A stretch of DNA of 59,032 bases, from the NCBI GenBank assembly GCA_016235455.1, contig JACRKZ010000136.1:1-59032 (forward strand). Reading direction: 5' to 3'. The notes beneath the pieces are model-generated. The model saw nothing but the letters and a program-made list of their open reading frames with translations. It was not told the DNA's origin and made no database searches. This DNA comes from Armatimonadota bacterium. Lineage in GTDB: Bacteria > Armatimonadota > UBA10988. The translations under genes and the position numbers were made by a program. Positions 52,105-59,032 of this stretch are shown one piece after another (positions within the stretch are counted from its first letter, which is position 1; each line of letters opens with the position of its first letter).

Positions 52105-53340
52105 GTGGCACGGGTATTGATCGCGGACGCTTCCATCGACACCAGGCGCATGATGCGCGAGGCCCTCGAGGCCGAGCAGCGCCTGGAAGTCGTTGACGAC
52201 GTCGACGACCCGGGTGAGGTGCAGCAATGCATCGGCCCGCTGAACGTCGATCTGCTGCTGTTGGACCGGGACTTGCCGGGCGGCAGCGCCTATGATCTGG
52301 CTGCCAAGCTGCGTGCTCAGCACCGGCACCTGGGCCTGATCATGACGGGCAATACGCCCAGCATCAACGACCTGCGACAGGCCATGCAGGCCGGGTCGGA
52401 CGACTTCGTGCCGAAGCCGTTCGACGCGGTCACGCTGTCGCAGAGCGTGAGTTCGGTGCTGCGCAAGGTCGAGCAGCGCCGCCAACAGATGGCGGCCGCT
52501 GAAATGGGCCTGGGTTCGGTGCCGTCCAAGGTGGTCGCTGTCTACAGCCCGCAGGGCGGCGTGGGCAAGAGCATGCTGGCGGCCAACTTGGCCGTGGTGC
52601 TGGCCCGCGAGTCGGGTCGGCCGACGGTGCTGGTGGACCTCAACCTGCAGTTCGGCGACATCGACCTGATGCTCAACGTGACCCCCGAGCGCACCATCGC
52701 GGCGGTGATCCAACGCCTCAACCAGCTGGATCCCGACCTGATGGAGAGCTTCCTCACCGAGCACGAGGAGAGCGGGCTGAAGGTGCTGGCGGCGCCGGCC
52801 CGGCCCGAGTATGCGGACACGATCACCGTATTCGTGGTCGAGAAGGTGCTGCAGGTGCTGCGCGAGCGCTACACCTACATCATCATCGACACGCCGAGCT
52901 TCCTGCAGGACACCACGCTCACGGCGCTGGACAACAGCGACCAGGTGATCTTGCTGACGGCGTTGGACCTGTTGGCGCTCCATAATACCAAGACGGCACT
53001 GGCCATGATGGAGAAGCTGCGCTATGGTCCAGACAAGGTGAAGCTCGTGCTGAACCGGTCGAACGCCGACGTCGGCATCAGCGTCGACGATGTGGAGCAG
53101 ACGCTGGAGTACGACATCAGCGCGTTCATCCCGTCGGACGGGCGCGTGGCCGTGACCAGTGTCAACGAGGGCGACCCCTTCGTCATCAGCCAGCCGCGGA
53201 CGCAGATTGCGCAGTCGATCCGCAAAATCGCCTGGCAGGTGGTGATGGACCGGGAGCAGGAGTTCCTCGACGAGAACCCCGAAGCGGCCGCGCCGCCGGT
53301 CAAGCGACGCCGAGGCGGCGGCCTGTTGGGCCGGCGCTGA
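52105..53340 (+). CDS. cpaE: TadZ/CpaE: receiver-like domain plus MinD/ParA-type ATPase
   Basis: 411 residues. N-terminal response-regulator-like domain with LLLLDRDLPGG (D54 at the phospho-acceptor place) and FVPKPFD (the conserved Lys). From about 140 comes the ATPase: VYSPQGGVGKSMLAANLA, LVDLNLQFGDIDLML and YIIIDTPSFLQD. The signature lysine of the deviant Walker A (KGGVGK) is Gln here, while the P-loop Lys is kept. TadZ places the pilus machine at a cell position. Start GTG 52105 after GAGGAGCC. Directly before tadA. Confidence 0.93.
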   Translation: MARVLIADASIDTRRMMREALEAEQRLEVVDDVDDPGEVQQCIGPLNVDLLLLDRDLPGGSAYDLAAKLRAQHRHLGLIMTGNTPSINDLRQAMQAGSDDFVPKPFDAVTLSQSVSSVLRKVEQRRQQMAAAEMGLGSVPSKVVAVYSPQGGVGKSMLAANLAVVLARESGRPTVLVDLNLQFGDIDLMLNVTPERTIAAVIQRLNQLDPDLMESFLTEHEESGLKVLAAPARPEYADTITVFVVEKVLQVLRERYTYIIIDTPSFLQDTTLTALDNSDQVILLTALDLLALHNTKTALAMMEKLRYGPDKVKLVLNRSNADVGISVDDVEQTLEYDISAFIPSDGRVAVTSVNEGDPFVISQPRTQIAQSIRKIAWQVVMDREQEFLDENPEAAAPPVKRRRGGGLLGRR

Positions 53341-53404
53341 GCAGCGTTGAGGCCGCCGGCGAGCGCGCCCGGGCGTTGGCGTTCCGAGAGGCGGAGGAGC
53401 AAAG

Positions 53405-55366
53405 ATGTCGTCACTGCTGGACCGACTGAACCGACTGAGCAGCCAGACCGAGGTCGGCCCGGCCGAGGACTCGCCGGATGCGCCGTTGCTGGCGGCCGGC
53501 GATCTGCCCGCGGTCGACACGGTCAGTGACACCTACTATGCGCTGAAGCACGCGCTGATGGACGACGTCATCGACGCGGTGGATGACCGCGCCGTGGCCA
53601 ACGGCGATCAGGACCGCCTGCGCCTGCAGATTGAAGACATGCTGGCGCGCAAGAACATGCCCGACGGCAGCAGCATCGAGCGGGGCATCAAGGGGCGGTT
53701 GACCGGTGACCTGATCAACGAGTTGCTCGGCTACGGGCCCATCGATCCGTTCCTCAGCGATCCCACGGTGTCGCGGATCACGGTCAATGGCCCCGAGGAT
53801 GTCTACGTGGAGCGGCTGAACCGCCTGGACAAGGTGGACGTGCGCTTCCGCGACGACGAGCACATTCTGGAACTGGGCAAGCGCATCGCCGCGCAACTCA
53901 ACGCCAAGCTGGACGCCGGCACACCGATGCTGGACCGCAAGCTGGGCAGTGAGGGCAAGGTGCGGGTGGTCATCCCACCGCTGGCGCGCAAGGGCCCGAC
54001 GATCACCATCAACAAGGGCCTGAAGAACCCCTTCTTGCAGAACGCGGAGGAGAAGCGCGTTCGCGAGATGGAGCGCGAGGACCCGTTTGTCCGGCTCAAG
54101 TTGCAGATCATGGAGCGCGTGGTGCGCGACATCGACCCCGATGTCGCCGCCAGCAACGATCTGGACCGTCTGCGCACGCAGGTGGAGAACCAGGTCGACG
54201 CCATGGTCGGCGAGTACGGCGCGGTGGTGTCGCGCTCCGAGCGCACGCAGGTCGTCCAGGAAGTGCTCAACGAGATGAAGGGCCTCGGCCCGCTAGAGCC
54301 GTTGCTGGCCGACCCGAACGTCTCGGAAATCATGGTCAACGCGTTCAACATGGTGTTCGTGGAAAAGAAGGGCAAGCTGGAGCTCAGCGAGGTCAAGTTC
54401 CGCGACGACCAGCATGTGCTGCAGACGATCGAGAAGATCGTCGCGCCGCTGGGCCGCCGCATCGACGAGGCCAGCCCGATGGTGGACGCGCGCTTGAAGG
54501 ACGGTCCGGCCGCCGGCTCCCGCGTCAACGCCATCATCCCGCCGCTGGCGCTCAAGGGGCCCTGCCTGACCATCCGCAAGTTCTCGGCCGACCCGTTCAC
54601 CATCAACGACCTGATCGGCTTTGGCACCGTCACCCCCGAGAGCGCGCAGTTCCTCGACGCCTGCGTTAAGGCGCGGCTCAACATCGTGGTGTCCGGTGGT
54701 ACCGGTTCTGGTAAGACGACGCTGCTGAACGTGTTGTCCGGGTTCATCCCGACCGACGAGCGCATCGTGACCGTCGAGGACGCGGCGGAACTCCAGTTGC
54801 GCCAGCCTCATGTGGTCACGCTGGAGACGCGCCCGGCCAACGTGGAAGGCAAGGGTCAGGTCTCGATCCGCGACCTGGTCAAGAACACCCTGCGTATGCG
54901 GCCCGACCGCATCGTGGTGGGTGAGTGCCGCGGCGGCGAAGCGCTGGACATGTTGCAGGCCATGAACACGGGCCATGACGGCTCGCTGACCACGGCCCAC
55001 GCCAACAACCCGCGCGAGATGCTGGCCCGCCTCGAGACGATGGTGCTGATGGCCGGCATGGATCTGCCGCTGCGCGCCATCCGCGAGCAGATTGCCAGCG
55101 CGGTGGACCTGGTGGTCCAGCAGGGGCGCATGCGCGATGGTACGCGCAAGGTCCTGTACATCACGGAAGTGGTGGGCATGGAAGGCGACATCATCACCCT
55201 CCAGGACCTGTTCACCTTCGAGCAGGAGGGTGTGAACGACGAGGGCAAGATCCAGGGCAAGCTGAAGCCGACCGGCATTCGGCCGCGCTGCTACGACAAG
55301 ATCGTGCACAGCGGCATCCGGTTGCCGATGGACATCTTCCGCAGCGACGACCGACGCTTCGGCTGA
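53405..55366 (+). CDS. tadA: TadA/CpaF pilus ATPase with duplicated N-terminal domain
   Basis: Secretion ATPase driving Flp pilus assembly. 653 residues, well above the usual 420-500. The catalytic part is complete: VVSGGTGSGKTTLL (Walker A, K437), the Asp-box EDAAELQL, ECRGGEALDMLQAMNTGHDG (Walker B/ECRG) and TTAHANNPREMLARLE (His box). The N-terminal domain occurs twice: residues about 42-210 and 225-398. Parallel segments are ELLGYGPIDPFLSDP (106-120) and EMKGLGPLEPLLADP (290-304); VRFRDDEHIL and VKFRDDQHVL; VIPPLARKGPTITI and IIPPLALKGPCLTI. SD GGAGG precedes ATG 53405. Confidence 0.95.
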   Translation: MSSLLDRLNRLSSQTEVGPAEDSPDAPLLAAGDLPAVDTVSDTYYALKHALMDDVIDAVDDRAVANGDQDRLRLQIEDMLARKNMPDGSSIERGIKGRLTGDLINELLGYGPIDPFLSDPTVSRITVNGPEDVYVERLNRLDKVDVRFRDDEHILELGKRIAAQLNAKLDAGTPMLDRKLGSEGKVRVVIPPLARKGPTITINKGLKNPFLQNAEEKRVREMEREDPFVRLKLQIMERVVRDIDPDVAASNDLDRLRTQVENQVDAMVGEYGAVVSRSERTQVVQEVLNEMKGLGPLEPLLADPNVSEIMVNAFNMVFVEKKGKLELSEVKFRDDQHVLQTIEKIVAPLGRRIDEASPMVDARLKDGPAAGSRVNAIIPPLALKGPCLTIRKFSADPFTINDLIGFGTVTPESAQFLDACVKARLNIVVSGGTGSGKTTLLNVLSGFIPTDERIVTVEDAAELQLRQPHVVTLETRPANVEGKGQVSIRDLVKNTLRMRPDRIVVGECRGGEALDMLQAMNTGHDGSLTTAHANNPREMLARLETMVLMAGMDLPLRAIREQIASAVDLVVQQGRMRDGTRKVLYITEVVGMEGDIITLQDLFTFEQEGVNDEGKIQGKLKPTGIRPRCYDKIVHSGIRLPMDIFRSDDRRFG

Positions 55367-55399
55367 GGTCGCGCACGGCATACTCAAAGGGCGTGGCAC

Positions 55400-56503
55400 G
55401 TGTGGGGACAGGGCGCTGAGTTGGTTGGCCTGATAACGCCGCTCCTGCAGTTTGGAGCGCGCGAGATCATCCTGCTGAGCCTGGGCGGGCTCATGCTGGC
55501 CTTCATGTTCTGGTCGCTGAGCAGCAGCCTGAACGCGCCGGTGGCGCGTCGGCAGGCCATGTCTCGGCTGCGCCACTACATTGATCGCGAGGAGAACCTG
55601 TCGCCGCTGGAGCGCATGCTCGACCGCGCCGAAGCCGAGATGCGCGGGAGCAAGAGTGCCAAGGCGCGGCGCAAGGCCGACCTGCTGCCGACCGTCACCC
55701 GTTGGATCAATAACTCCAGCAACGCCTTCCTCAACGGCATGGCATCGGACTTGACGCGCATCGGCTCCAACTGGCGGCCGTCGGAGATCCTCTACGCGGC
55801 GATGGCGCTGGCGGCCTTTGCCTTCCTGGTCTTCGGCGTGGGCCTGCGGATGATGGCGCTGGGCCTGGGCACCGCCGCAGCGGGCTTCGCCGCACCGTTC
55901 ATGGTGGTCAAGTTCTTCGCCAAGCGCTGGACGGCGCGTTTCGAGAACCAGTTGGCGGACACGCTGCTGCTCATGTCCAACGCGACGGCGGCCGGCTACG
56001 GCTTCCAGCAGGCGATGGAGATGGTCGCACGCGAGGGCATGCCGCCGATGAGCGAGGAGTTCTCCAAGATGAACCAGGAGGTTCGTCTTGGCGTGCCCAT
56101 CGCCGACGCGCTGATGCACATGTCCGAGCGGGTCAAGAACCGCGACATGACGCTGACGGCCACGGCGTTGATCATCGCCATGGAGGTCGGCGGTGCCATT
56201 TCCGAGATCCTGCGCACGATCTCGGAGACGATCCGAGAGCGCGTCCGCATCCGCGGCGAGATTTCGGTCCTGTCCACCCAGGGCAAGATGACTGGCGGCA
56301 TCCTGAGTGCCTTGCCGATCTTCTTGTTCTTCATCCTGAACGTGGTGACCCGTGGCACGGCCGGTCCCGGCGAGCCGCCGTACATGGACCCGCTGTTCAA
56401 CGGCAAGGAGTACCCCTGGGGTCCACGCATGGTGGTGTTCGGCATCTTCTCCCAGGTGACGGGCTACATGATCATCCAGAAGATCGTCAGCATCGATATC
56501 TGA
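55400..56503 (+). CDS. tadB: Inner-membrane platform protein TadB
   Basis: 367 residues. Start GTG 55400 after AAAGGG. An N-terminal helix (IILLSLGGLMLAFMFWSL), a cytoplasmic part, two helices (ILYAAMALAAFAFLVFGV; LGTAAAGFAAPFMVV), the T2SSF domain (FENQLADTLLLMSNATAAGYGFQQAMEMVA ... ALIIAMEVGGAISEILRTIS ... RIRGEISVLSTQGKMTG) and a last helix pair. It pairs with TadC as the platform that TadA acts on. Confidence 0.94.
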   Translation: MWGQGAELVGLITPLLQFGAREIILLSLGGLMLAFMFWSLSSSLNAPVARRQAMSRLRHYIDREENLSPLERMLDRAEAEMRGSKSAKARRKADLLPTVTRWINNSSNAFLNGMASDLTRIGSNWRPSEILYAAMALAAFAFLVFGVGLRMMALGLGTAAAGFAAPFMVVKFFAKRWTARFENQLADTLLLMSNATAAGYGFQQAMEMVAREGMPPMSEEFSKMNQEVRLGVPIADALMHMSERVKNRDMTLTATALIIAMEVGGAISEILRTISETIRERVRIRGEISVLSTQGKMTGGILSALPIFLFFILNVVTRGTAGPGEPPYMDPLFNGKEYPWGPRMVVFGIFSQVTGYMIIQKIVSIDI

Positions 56504-56513
56504 GGAGCGGCGA

Positions 56514-57431
56514 ATGGCACGAAAGACCAATCCGGTACAACGCCTGCAGCGCCGCTATGCCGGTGGGCCGAGCGGGCCCAACGCCTGGGACGTCCGCAAC
56601 CGCGAGTTGGAAGATTCCTGGGGCGCGCGCGTGGTCCGGCCGGTGCTGGACAATCTGGGCAAGATCGCCGGGCGCATCGGCTCCAAGAAGGACCAGAACC
56701 AGCTCGGCGACCTGCTGGCCAAGGCGGGCTACCCTGGTGGGCTCGGCGTGGGACAGCTCCAGGCGGTGCGCATCGTCCTGGCCGTCGGTCTGCCCATCGC
56801 CGCCTTCCTGATCGGTCTGGCCATCCGGTTCATCTTCGGCATCGGTCAGATCCTGACCCTGCAACTGCTGGCGCTCTTCGCGCTGGGCTTCGCGGCCATC
56901 GGCTACATGTCGCTGCCGTTCATCCTGCGCCGTCAGGTGAAGAAGCGGCAGCGCGAGATCTCCAAGCAGTTGCCCGACGTGCTCGACCTGATCACCATCG
57001 CGGTGGAGGCGGGCATGGGCTTCGACTCGGCCATGGACCGCGTCGGGCAGCGCTACATTGGCGCCATGGGCGAGGAACTGGTGCGGACCAACAACGAGAT
57101 CCGCATGGGCCGGCCCTGGAACGACGCCATGCGCGACCTGGGCGAGCGCACGGGCGTGGACGACCTGCGCAGCTTGGTGACAGCGCTGCTGCAGTCGCGC
57201 GAGTTGGGCGTCAACCTGGCCAACGTGCTGCAGGCACAGTCGCTGCGTCTACGTGAAGAGCGGGCCCGCCGGGCCCGCGAGGCCGCGCAGAAGACGCCGA
57301 CCAAGATCATCTTCCCGCTGGTCGGCTGCATCTTCCCGACGCTGTTCATCGTGCTCATGGGGCCGGCGGTGCTCAAGGCGCTCAAGCAGGTCAAGGAAGC
57401 CGGCGTCTTCGGCATGGGCCAGAACAAGTAG
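56514..57431 (+). CDS. tadC: Inner-membrane platform protein TadC
   Basis: 305 residues. Two helices (IVLAVGLPIAAFLIGLAIRF; LLALFALGFAAIGYMSLPFIL), then the T2SSF domain KRQREISKQLPDVLDLITIAVEAGMGFDSAM ... LVTALLQSRELGVNLANVLQ ... RARRAREAAQKTPTKIIFPLVGCIFPTLFIVL. Last recognised tad gene here; SD GAGGAGCGG and a 10-nt gap to tadB. No tadD, tadE, tadF or tadG follows. Confidence 0.94.
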   Translation: MARKTNPVQRLQRRYAGGPSGPNAWDVRNRELEDSWGARVVRPVLDNLGKIAGRIGSKKDQNQLGDLLAKAGYPGGLGVGQLQAVRIVLAVGLPIAAFLIGLAIRFIFGIGQILTLQLLALFALGFAAIGYMSLPFILRRQVKKRQREISKQLPDVLDLITIAVEAGMGFDSAMDRVGQRYIGAMGEELVRTNNEIRMGRPWNDAMRDLGERTGVDDLRSLVTALLQSRELGVNLANVLQAQSLRLREERARRAREAAQKTPTKIIFPLVGCIFPTLFIVLMGPAVLKALKQVKEAGVFGMGQNK

Positions 57432-57435
57432 CCCG

Positions 57436-57789
57436 ATGGTTCTTGTCACCAACGTCTCCCGCGGCACCGTCGTGGCACATCAATGCGTGCTGGGCGTCAG
57501 CTTCGGCTGGCGGCTGCGCGGCCTTATGTTCCGGCGCGGGTTCGGGCCGTTTGACGGCCTATGGTTGGCGCCGACGGCCGAAATCCACATGTTCTGGGTG
57601 CGGTTCCCCATCGACCTGGTGTGGCTGGACGCGGAGTTGCGGGTGGTCGACGTGACGCCGGCGATTGCCCCGTGGCGCGTGAAGACGTGTCGGGGCGCTG
57701 CTTCGGTGCTCGAACTGCCCGTTGGCACGCTGGCGAACTCGCGCACCCAGGCGGGCGACCAACTCGTGTTCGGCGCGCTGCCCGCGTGA
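57436..57789 (+). CDS. DUF192-family protein
   Basis: 117 residues. The family pattern is clear: LGVSFGWRLRGLMFRRGF...FDGLWLAPTAEIHMFWVRFPIDLVWLDAELRVVDV, then a VLELPVGTLANSRTQAGDQL end (usual VLE.PAG....G...GD.). Function of DUF192 is not established. No signal peptide, which many relatives carry. It starts 4 nt after tadC, so is probably the last gene of the tad transcript. Confidence 0.9.
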   Translation: MVLVTNVSRGTVVAHQCVLGVSFGWRLRGLMFRRGFGPFDGLWLAPTAEIHMFWVRFPIDLVWLDAELRVVDVTPAIAPWRVKTCRGAASVLELPVGTLANSRTQAGDQLVFGALPA

Positions 57790-57796
57790 GCCTGGC

Positions 57797-58699
57797 CTAA
57801 GCCATCTTGTCGAACAGGGTCGGCTGGACCACCTTGGCGGCGGCCGAGAGCGCGGCCTGGTGGCGGGCCTGGTTGTTCTGCAAGTCCACGATGGTCTGCA
57901 CCATGTCCGCGTCCTCGACTTTGGAGAGCGACGCGGCGGTCTCCACCGAGGCGCTGGCCAGCGTATCGACGGTACGTGTCAGGCTGGCGGCGGCGGCACC
58001 GACCTTGGAGGTCATGGTGCTGATGTTGTCCGAGGCGTCGTCGAGCGCCTGCGCCACCGTGGTCGAGAGTACCTGCACGTTGCCCGTCTTGGCTGCGTCG
58101 CGGAAGGCGATGAGCGCGGCGAAGGCATCGCCCGTGGCGCCGGTGGCGAAGGCCGTGCTGCCGGGGAGTGTGGTCCCGATGTTCACGCCGGTGGACGGCG
58201 AGACGGTCTGGATGCCGGTGTCGCCATTGTAGGTGACCGCGGTGGGGGGCGAGCCGGTGGCCACGAACGGTCGTGTGCCGGTCTTGTTACCCGCGAAGAT
58301 GTAGCGGCCGTTGACCTGGCGGTTGCCAACCGACAGCATCTCGTTGATCAGCTGGTCGGCTTCGGCCGTGATGGCCGCGAAGTCGGCGGCGCTGTGCGCG
58401 GAGCTGGCGCCCTCGATGGAGAGCTCCTTGGCGCGCTGCAGGATGCTGTTGGCATCACCGACCGCCAACTCGGCGGTGCGCAGCCGGTCCACGCCGCTCT
58501 GTAGCGACTCGGAGCTGTTGTTGTAGTCGCTCTGCTGGCGCTTGATGCGGAGCTGGGCCACGGCGGCGCCGGGATCGTCGGACGGCTTGAGCAACTTCAT
58601 GCCGGTGCCGCTCTGCTTGAGCAGTCGGGCGTTGTCGGCCGAGATGTCGTTCAGGTCCGTGAGTGCCATGCGGAACAGGGTTATGGTGGGCACGCGCAT
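57797..58699 (-). CDS. flgL: Flagellar hook-associated protein 3 (hook-filament junction protein)
   Basis: 300 residues. The N-terminus MRVPTITLFRMALTDLND and the heptad-rich flanks (LNDISADNARLLKQSGTGMKLLKPSDDPGAAV; VQTIVDLQNNQARHQAALSAAAKVVQPTLFD) match FlgL/flagellin D0-D1 helices. The middle holds NRQVNGRYIFAGNKTGTRPF, the usual FlgL marker. ATG 58699 follows GGAGACC. FlgL lies 14 nt after flgK, the normal flgK-flgL order. Confidence 0.95.
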   Translation of the reverse strand: MRVPTITLFRMALTDLNDISADNARLLKQSGTGMKLLKPSDDPGAAVAQLRIKRQQSDYNNSSESLQSGVDRLRTAELAVGDANSILQRAKELSIEGASSAHSAADFAAITAEADQLINEMLSVGNRQVNGRYIFAGNKTGTRPFVATGSPPTAVTYNGDTGIQTVSPSTGVNIGTTLPGSTAFATGATGDAFAALIAFRDAAKTGNVQVLSTTVAQALDDASDNISTMTSKVGAAAASLTRTVDTLASASVETAASLSKVEDADMVQTIVDLQNNQARHQAALSAAAKVVQPTLFDKMA

Positions 58700-58713
58700 C
58701 GCTGGTCTCCTGG

Positions 58714-59032
58714 CTACCGGCCGAGCGTCAGTACGGCGTCGGTCATGTCCTTGACGGTCTGCACCAACCGGCTGGAGGCGTTGTAGACCTGCTGGAACTG
58801 GATGAGGTTGGCCATCTCCTCGTCGAGCGACACGCCCCGCACCTCGTCCACGCGGTTCTTGAGTTCGCTGACGACGGAGTTGAGCGACGTCTGCTGACTG
58901 GTGGCGGTCAGCGTCTGGCCGCCGATGCCGCCAACGATGGACTGGTAGTAGTCGTCCCACGTTTGCCCGGCGATGTAGCCGGTCCGGCGCATGTTGAGCA
59001 TCGACTTGGTGATGCCGTTGTTTCCGGTGGTG
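58714..59032 (-). CDS. flgK: Flagellar hook-associated protein 1, C-terminal part (runs off the window)
   Basis: The last 105 or so residues are present; the frame stays open to the right edge (TTGNNGITKSM...). The end has the FlgK/FlgE-type C-terminal pattern: VRGVSLDEEMANLIQFQQVYNASSRLVQTVKDMTDAVLTLG. FlgK joins hook and filament together with FlgL. The minus-strand flagellar genes meet the plus-strand tad operon tail-to-tail at 57789/57797. Confidence 0.95.
   Translation of the reverse strand, partial: TTGNNGITKSMLNMRRTGYIAGQTWDDYYQSIVGGIGGQTLTATSQQTSLNSVVSELKNRVDEVRGVSLDEEMANLIQFQQVYNASSRLVQTVKDMTDAVLTLGR

Noticed and set aside
54293..56530. Open frame of 745 codons on the minus strand
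   Set aside because: Antisense to tadA and tadB; no recognisable domain and biased composition.

Overview
This is a high-GC (roughly two-thirds GC or more by eye), gene-dense stretch of a diderm bacterial chromosome. It carries a Tad/Flp pilus locus, flagellar hook-associated genes, three Tat-exported proteins (a Gfo/Idh/MocA oxidoreductase, a sulfatase and an aldo/keto reductase) and many secreted TPR, HEAT, Ig-like and discoidin proteins. That repertoire resembles Armatimonadota, Planctomycetota, Hydrogenedentota or similar poorly cultured phyla. I cannot fix the phylum from sequence reading alone. I see no rRNA, tRNA, CRISPR array, integrase or transposase gene, and no gene-free stretch longer than 300 bases.

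Layout. 1-2251: a truncated FAD oxidoreductase, divergent from a D-2-hydroxyacid dehydrogenase plus HpcH/HpaI aldolase pair. 2383-9856: a run of same-strand exported proteins (two TPR-like, one carboxypeptidase-regulatory/Ig-like, one unknown with an AT-rich patch, one HEAT-like) ending in a tetraheme cytochrome lipoprotein. 9867-18462 (minus): rplU-rpmA-obgE-proB-proA-argB, followed by a sulfatase and a Gfo/Idh/MocA oxidoreductase, with a clear sigma70-type promoter in front of rplU. 18554-27306: an exported protein, two membrane-anchored parvulin-like foldases, a 976-residue exported protein with a FlgD-type C-terminus, and an M48 lipoprotein protease.

27330-32176 (minus) holds the most unusual gene. 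It encodes a single 779-residue polypeptide that reads as the RNA polymerase alpha N-terminal domain fused to a shortened RNA polymerase beta subunit, with the beta catalytic motifs eroded or deleted. It is followed on the same strand by a tatA-like gene, a triple-GAF HD-GYP phosphodiesterase and the M48 protease. I know of no described alpha-beta fusion of this kind, and it is my candidate for the undescribed system.

32234-40939: a discoidin-domain protein, a Tat aldo/keto reductase, a GcvH-like/PAS fusion lacking the lipoyl lysine, gmd, purE, purB, a dihydroorotase and an enolase-superfamily enzyme. Two intergenic palindromes lie on either side of the dihydroorotase. 40950-42775 (minus): a three-gene ExbB-like cluster. 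42849-57431: two large polytopic GT-C/YfhO-like membrane proteins surround two tandem Flp pilins. The Tad machine follows (tadV, rcpC, rcpA, tadZ, a tadA with a duplicated N-terminal domain, tadB, tadC), with a strong promoter in front of tadV. The window ends with a DUF192 protein and, on the minus strand, flgL and the 3' end of flgK.
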